38,639 bases of DNA, taken from contig CAIQWT010000103.1 in NCBI GenBank assembly GCA_903875605.1, forward strand, positions 1 to 38,639, given 5' to 3'. The stretch's first letter is position 1. Each line of letters opens with the position of its first letter. Positions 35,987-38,639 of the stretch are shown one piece after another. The position numbers were made by a program, and so were the translations under genes. The notes beneath the pieces are model-generated. The model saw only the letters and a program-made list of their open reading frames with translations, did not search any database and was not told the DNA's origin. Source of the DNA: an uncultured Geobacteraceae bacterium (GTDB taxonomy: Bacteria; Desulfobacterota; Desulfuromonadia; Geobacterales; Pseudopelobacteraceae).

Positions 35987-35990
35987 TCCT
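35987..35990 (-). promoter_or_regulatory. Ribosome binding site that decides the SCO start
   Basis: AGGA on the - strand lies 6-7 bp before the ATG at 35980. No purine-rich stretch precedes the alternative ATG at 36016, hence the shorter protein is preferred. Confidence 0.6.
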
Positions 35991-36033
35991 AACAAAGATA
36001 ATTTACTAATTTGCATTTGAAAGACAACTTAAA

Positions 36034-36066
36034 ACAGGTAGTCACGCATCCAGCATGACTACCTGT
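36034..36066 (-). terminator. Rho-independent terminator after the small cohesin-like lipoprotein
   Basis: A perfect 11-bp inverted repeat (ACAGGTAGTCA at 36034-36044, TGACTACCTGT at 36056-36066) with an 11-nt loop; on the - strand it is followed by TTTT. It lies 30 bp past the stop of the lipoprotein gene and isolates it from the SCO operon. Confidence 0.85.
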
Positions 36067-36096
36067 AACATGCTGCGACCAATTTGGTCTACTTCA

Positions 36097-36678
36097 TCAT
36101 TGATAAGACGTGCTGAACTTGAGCTCACAACCTCTCGCTGGAACATCAAATGATGGTGGATCGGTCTGCTTTATAGAATAGGTTAAGCCTGAATTTAAAG
36201 GTTGAAATGGTATGTTGGAATCTGCTGATGCAAGCTTAAAGTAAAGTTTAGCAAATTCAGTGCCGTTACCAATTGAGCTGCTTTTTAATGTTGAAATTGT
36301 GTTGTTATTAAGAGGAATCGGAATACTGAATGCAATTAGGCCATTACTGTCATCGTAGCTTCCAGAAATTGCGTTAGTCGGAGAATTTAATAGAGTTCCT
36401 GAAAATGATATTGACCCGCTGCGGAGAGGGAAAATATGTTGTCCGGGATCCTTTGGTAATGGGGAAGAGTAATTAACTAAAACACCGAACGGTACTTTCA
36501 CGCTGACGTCAATAGCAGTAACCTGAGCAGTTGAAGATGACATGGTGCCAAATAAATATGCAGAGAGGATTACTTTTGACGTGGGGACAGGAGGGGTGCT
36601 GCCGCCTCCGCCTCCACAGGCTGATAGTGTAAGCGCGATTATGCTGCAAGTTACTATGTTAATCATATTTTTCTTCAT
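36097..36678 (-). CDS. Small lipoprotein with cohesin-like domain
   Basis: This 193-aa protein has lipobox 'TLSAC' (Cys21) and a short Gly-rich linker. The rest is one beta-rich domain whose order of motifs matches the cohesin-like domain of the lipoprotein at 23338-24561: 'VTAIDVSVKVPFGVLV' against 'IKGMQFEIDLPSGVSV', then an 'ISFSG' strand, 'GLIAFSIPI', and 'GTEFAKLYFKL' against 'GEFVTLVFDV'. The gene follows the large dockerin-bearing repeat protein (67-bp gap with a hairpin), the same order as the first pair. The ATG has GGGGGA upstream. It probably is the surface receptor for its upstream neighbour (inference). It differs from the first lipoprotein by lacking the N-terminal regulatory-like and helical domains. 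Confidence 0.7.
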   Translation of the reverse strand: MKKNMINIVTCSIIALTLSACGGGGGSTPPVPTSKVILSAYLFGTMSSSTAQVTAIDVSVKVPFGVLVNYSSPLPKDPGQHIFPLRSGSISFSGTLLNSPTNAISGSYDDSNGLIAFSIPIPLNNNTISTLKSSSIGNGTEFAKLYFKLASADSNIPFQPLNSGLTYSIKQTDPPSFDVPARGCELKFSTSYQ

Positions 36679-36707
36679 AAATTAGATCCCCCGGTTTGGT
36701 TTTAAGA

Positions 36708-36737
36708 ATGTCCCCACCCTTTAAGGGGTGAGGACAT
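36708..36737 (-). terminator. Hairpin between the dockerin exoprotein and the cohesin-like lipoprotein
   Basis: ATGTCC at 36708-36713 pairs with GGACAT at 36732-36737, and the stem continues inward through CACCC/GGGTG with one C-A mismatch at 36714/36731. On the - strand the hairpin is followed by TCTTAAAA, a poor U tract. It may be a partial terminator that lowers expression of the downstream lipoprotein, or an RNA-stability element. Confidence 0.6.
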
Positions 36738-36744
36738 GATCCGA

Positions 36745-38639
36745 TTAAAGGCTTATTAGCCCGGCAGCGCGAAGCAATAGAACGTGTGCATCTCCAGAGT
36801 CAATTTTACCGTCCGGTTTTGGATTCCCATTTATGTATGGGGCAACATCGGCGTGAATAAGGTCGAGACTGGTAACCTGTGCCAAGCCAACAGCTATCTG
36901 GAGCGCCCGCAATGCACTTGCGAGATAAGACGTTGTTCCTGGTAAAATGCCATCTTTATGGCCATATGTGGTACTTGCTATGAATGGTCCATATTGCACT
37001 CCACCATTAAGTGAATTGTCTTTCAGTTTGACGTAGACCGTCTTTGAGCCTTCCCCGGTTGAGAGGGCCCACTGTTTACTAAATGTTCCTGTTATTCCGG
37101 CGGATACAACAAATGGCTCTTCAGGGGAATAATTTACGCCGTCATTTGAAAACTGGATTTTGCTGATTCCTTCAGCATCTATAGCTGAAATGTCTAATGT
37201 GACGGAGGCATTTGTACTCAAAACGCTACCATTGTTGATTTTTACTGAAGCTATCATGTCTGGAACGTGAATTGCCCATGTTCCACTGTTTATTGTCTCG
37301 GAGTTACCAGCAACATCTACGGAAAAATATTTAATGGTTGTTCCGGATGTCGACGTCACAATAATTGGAGCCGTATAGACTGGTGACCCGGTGTTAGGTG
37401 TCGTGCCGTCTATCGTGAAATAAGTCGTTGCCGCTTTGTTGGCTGTAAGCGTTACATTTACAGGGGCTGTGGCATATGTACCCTGTACCGGAGTTGCAGC
37501 TGTCGTTGGATTTGCAGTGTCCAGTACAATGCTTGCAAAAACCGGATCATAAAGCGTCCCACCACCCAGAGCTGCATCACGGTAGCGTACGTACACTGTT
37601 TTGATGCCGTCTGCAGCAGTCAGTGACCACGTTTTTGAAGTTTTATAACTTTCCTCCGCTGAGAAGTTAACAGCATCGTTTGAGAACTGCATTGTCGCTA
37701 CACCAGTAGGGTCAATAGCACTAAGATTCAGTGTCACAACATTACTGTTCGTTCTGGTAGCTCCATTATTAATCCTAATGCTTGATACCATGTCTGTTGA
37801 GTGCAATTGCCACGTACCTGTTTTTACAGGCTCAATATTACCAGCTTTATCAATCGAAAAATATTTAATTGTCGTTGATAAAGCGACGCTGATTGGCGTG
37901 GAGTACTCAGTTGATAAACTGGTTGGCGTTGTGCCGTCAGTCGTGTAATAAATTTTTGTTGATTCACTGGCAGCAAGCGTCACTGCGAGTGGTGCCGTAG
38001 CATAGGTGCCGGGGATTGGGGCAGAAGTTGTCACCGGCTGAACCGTATCCAGAATAATGCTGGTGGTAATAGGATCATACTGGAGTCCGCTGCCATCCCT
38101 GAATTTTACATAAACTGATTTAGTCCCATCACCTGAAGTAAGAGTCCAGGATTTGGTTGTTGTATTCGAAGTAGCCGGAAATGGCTCTTCGTTTGAATAA
38201 TTCACGCCGTCATTGGAAAACTGCATGCTCTTGACTCCTTGTGAGTCAATTGCGCTTAGCTGAAGTGTCACCAATGGGTTGTTTGTTGCAGTCGCATTGT
38301 TATTGATCTGTACACTCGAGTCCATATCAGGCGTATGGATAGTCCATGTGCCGGTTTTAACGAGCTCAATGTTGCCGGCCTGATCGATGGCGCAGTATTT
38401 TATGGTTGTGGTTGCAGAGACAGTTATGGCTGCTGTGTACACAACACGGGTTAAGGAGTTAGTTGCGCCGGGGTCACTTCCGTCGATCGTATAGAAGGTC
38501 GTTGCCGGTTCGTTGGCGGTCAGGCTCACTTGAACTGACCCTGCAAATGTTCCCGGATTAAGGCTGGTAGTCGTAACAGGAGCTACGGTATCCAGTACAA
38601 CCTGTGCAGTTACTGGATCATACAGAGTTCCGCCACTTG
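36745..38639 (-). CDS. Large repeat exoprotein with C-terminal dockerin-like module (N-terminus outside window)
   Basis: The frame is open to the right end of the window (38639), so the GTG at 38529 is not the true start; about 630 residues are visible. They form three units of ~180 residues, each with a chitobiase C-terminal-like beta-sandwich (CHB_HEX_C-like: 'IYYTTDGTTPTS', 'IKYFSIDKAGNIEPVKTGTW') followed by an Ig-like module ('VTLNLSAIDPTGVATMQFSNDAVNFS', 'KTVYVRYRDAALGGGTLYDP', 'VLDT..P'). The last ~65 residues are dockerin-like: a first half 'YLASALRALQIAVGL' that has lost its calcium ligands, 'LDLIHADVAPYINGNPKPDGKID' and 'SGDAHVLLLRAAGLISL' with a usable second calcium loop. No catalytic domain is visible. 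The next gene downstream is a cohesin-like lipoprotein. Confidence 0.85.
   Translation of the reverse strand, partial: SGGTLYDPVTAQVVLDTVAPVTTTSLNPGTFAGSVQVSLTANEPATTFYTIDGSDPGATNSLTRVVYTAAITVSATTTIKYCAIDQAGNIELVKTGTWTIHTPDMDSSVQINNNATATNNPLVTLQLSAIDSQGVKSMQFSNDGVNYSNEEPFPATSNTTTKSWTLTSGDGTKSVYVKFRDGSGLQYDPITTSIILDTVQPVTTSAPIPGTYATAPLAVTLAASESTKIYYTTDGTTPTSLSTEYSTPISVALSTTIKYFSIDKAGNIEPVKTGTWQLHSTDMVSSIRINNGATRTNSNVVTLNLSAIDPTGVATMQFSNDAVNFSAEESYKTSKTWSLTAADGIKTVYVRYRDAALGGGTLYDPVFASIVLDTANPTTAATPVQGTYATAPVNVTLTANKAATTYFTIDGTTPNTGSPVYTAPIIVTSTSGTTIKYFSVDVAGNSETINSGTWAIHVPDMIASVKINNGSVLSTNASVTLDISAIDAEGISKIQFSNDGVNYSPEEPFVVSAGITGTFSKQWALSTGEGSKTVYVKLKDNSLNGGVQYGPFIASTTYGHKDGILPGTTSYLASALRALQIAVGLAQVTSLDLIHADVAPYINGNPKPDGKIDSGDAHVLLLRAAGLISL
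36990..38620 (-). repeat. Three ~535-bp tandem units
   Basis: The 'VLDT..P' joint recurs at about 38589, 38049 and 37517 on the - strand, giving a period near 535 bp (~178 residues). Unit-to-unit similarity is clear in protein and still partly visible in DNA (for example around the 'IKYFSID' and 'MQFSNDGVNYS' segments). The array probably continues beyond the window. Confidence 0.75.

Noticed and set aside
1-38639. tRNA or rRNA genes, CRISPR arrays, insertion sequences, integrases
   Set aside because: None was recognised on either strand. The Uma2 copies lack adjacent transposase genes or visible terminal repeats.

Overview
The window looks like a chromosomal segment from a Geobacter-type bacterium (Desulfuromonadia/Geobacterales), AT-rich for that group. 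The reasons are: a pilMNOPQ operon preceded by minor pilins; very large secreted proteins built from YCF48/BNR-like, FN3, Big_5 and InlB-like repeats; a CFI-box-CTERM protein; dockerin-like C-termini of a type I remember from Geobacter proteomes; and a c-type cytochrome fused to a periplasmic binding protein. This assignment rests on family recognition, not on a search.

Region 1 (1-8132, + strand) is type IV pilus biogenesis: the 3' end of a PilW-like gene, a PilX-like gene, a small XRE regulator, then pilM, pilN, pilO, pilP and pilQ, tightly packed or overlapping. The block is bracketed by three decayed Uma2-family (PD-(D/E)XK nuclease-like) genes: one between pilX and the XRE gene, one fragment directly after pilQ, and one nearly intact copy broken only at a run of eight A.

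Region 2 (9009-24685, + strand) encodes surface and secreted proteins: a small lipoprotein, a 1687-aa lipoprotein with WxDxR/DIYGQ repeats, choice-of-anchor-D domains and a CFI-box C-terminus, then a 2587-aa secreted protein ending in a dockerin-like calcium-binding module. A lipoprotein whose C-terminal domain looks cohesin-like follows 29 bp later. A strong bidirectional terminator ends the block.

Region 3 (24719-32261) holds an outer-membrane beta-barrel candidate on the - strand and, divergent from it, a four-gene + strand run: RND adaptor lipoprotein, RND pump, a small two-TM protein and a GspE/PilB-type ATPase. No TolC-like gene and no other secretion gene lies beside it.

Region 4 (32273-38639, - strand) holds a secreted cohesin-like protein with one EF-hand, a SCO1/SenC protein overlapping a cytochrome c-periplasmic binding protein fusion, and a second pair made of a large repeat protein with a dockerin-like C-terminus (cut by the window end) followed by a cohesin-like lipoprotein.

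The most interesting signal is this repeated gene arrangement: twice, on opposite strands, a large repeat exoprotein with a C-terminal dockerin-like module is followed directly by a lipoprotein with a cohesin-like domain, and a third cohesin-like protein lies nearby. This suggests a non-cellulosomal cohesin-dockerin system in which lipoproteins hold giant exoproteins on the cell surface. No tRNA, rRNA, CRISPR array, insertion sequence or riboswitch was recognised.
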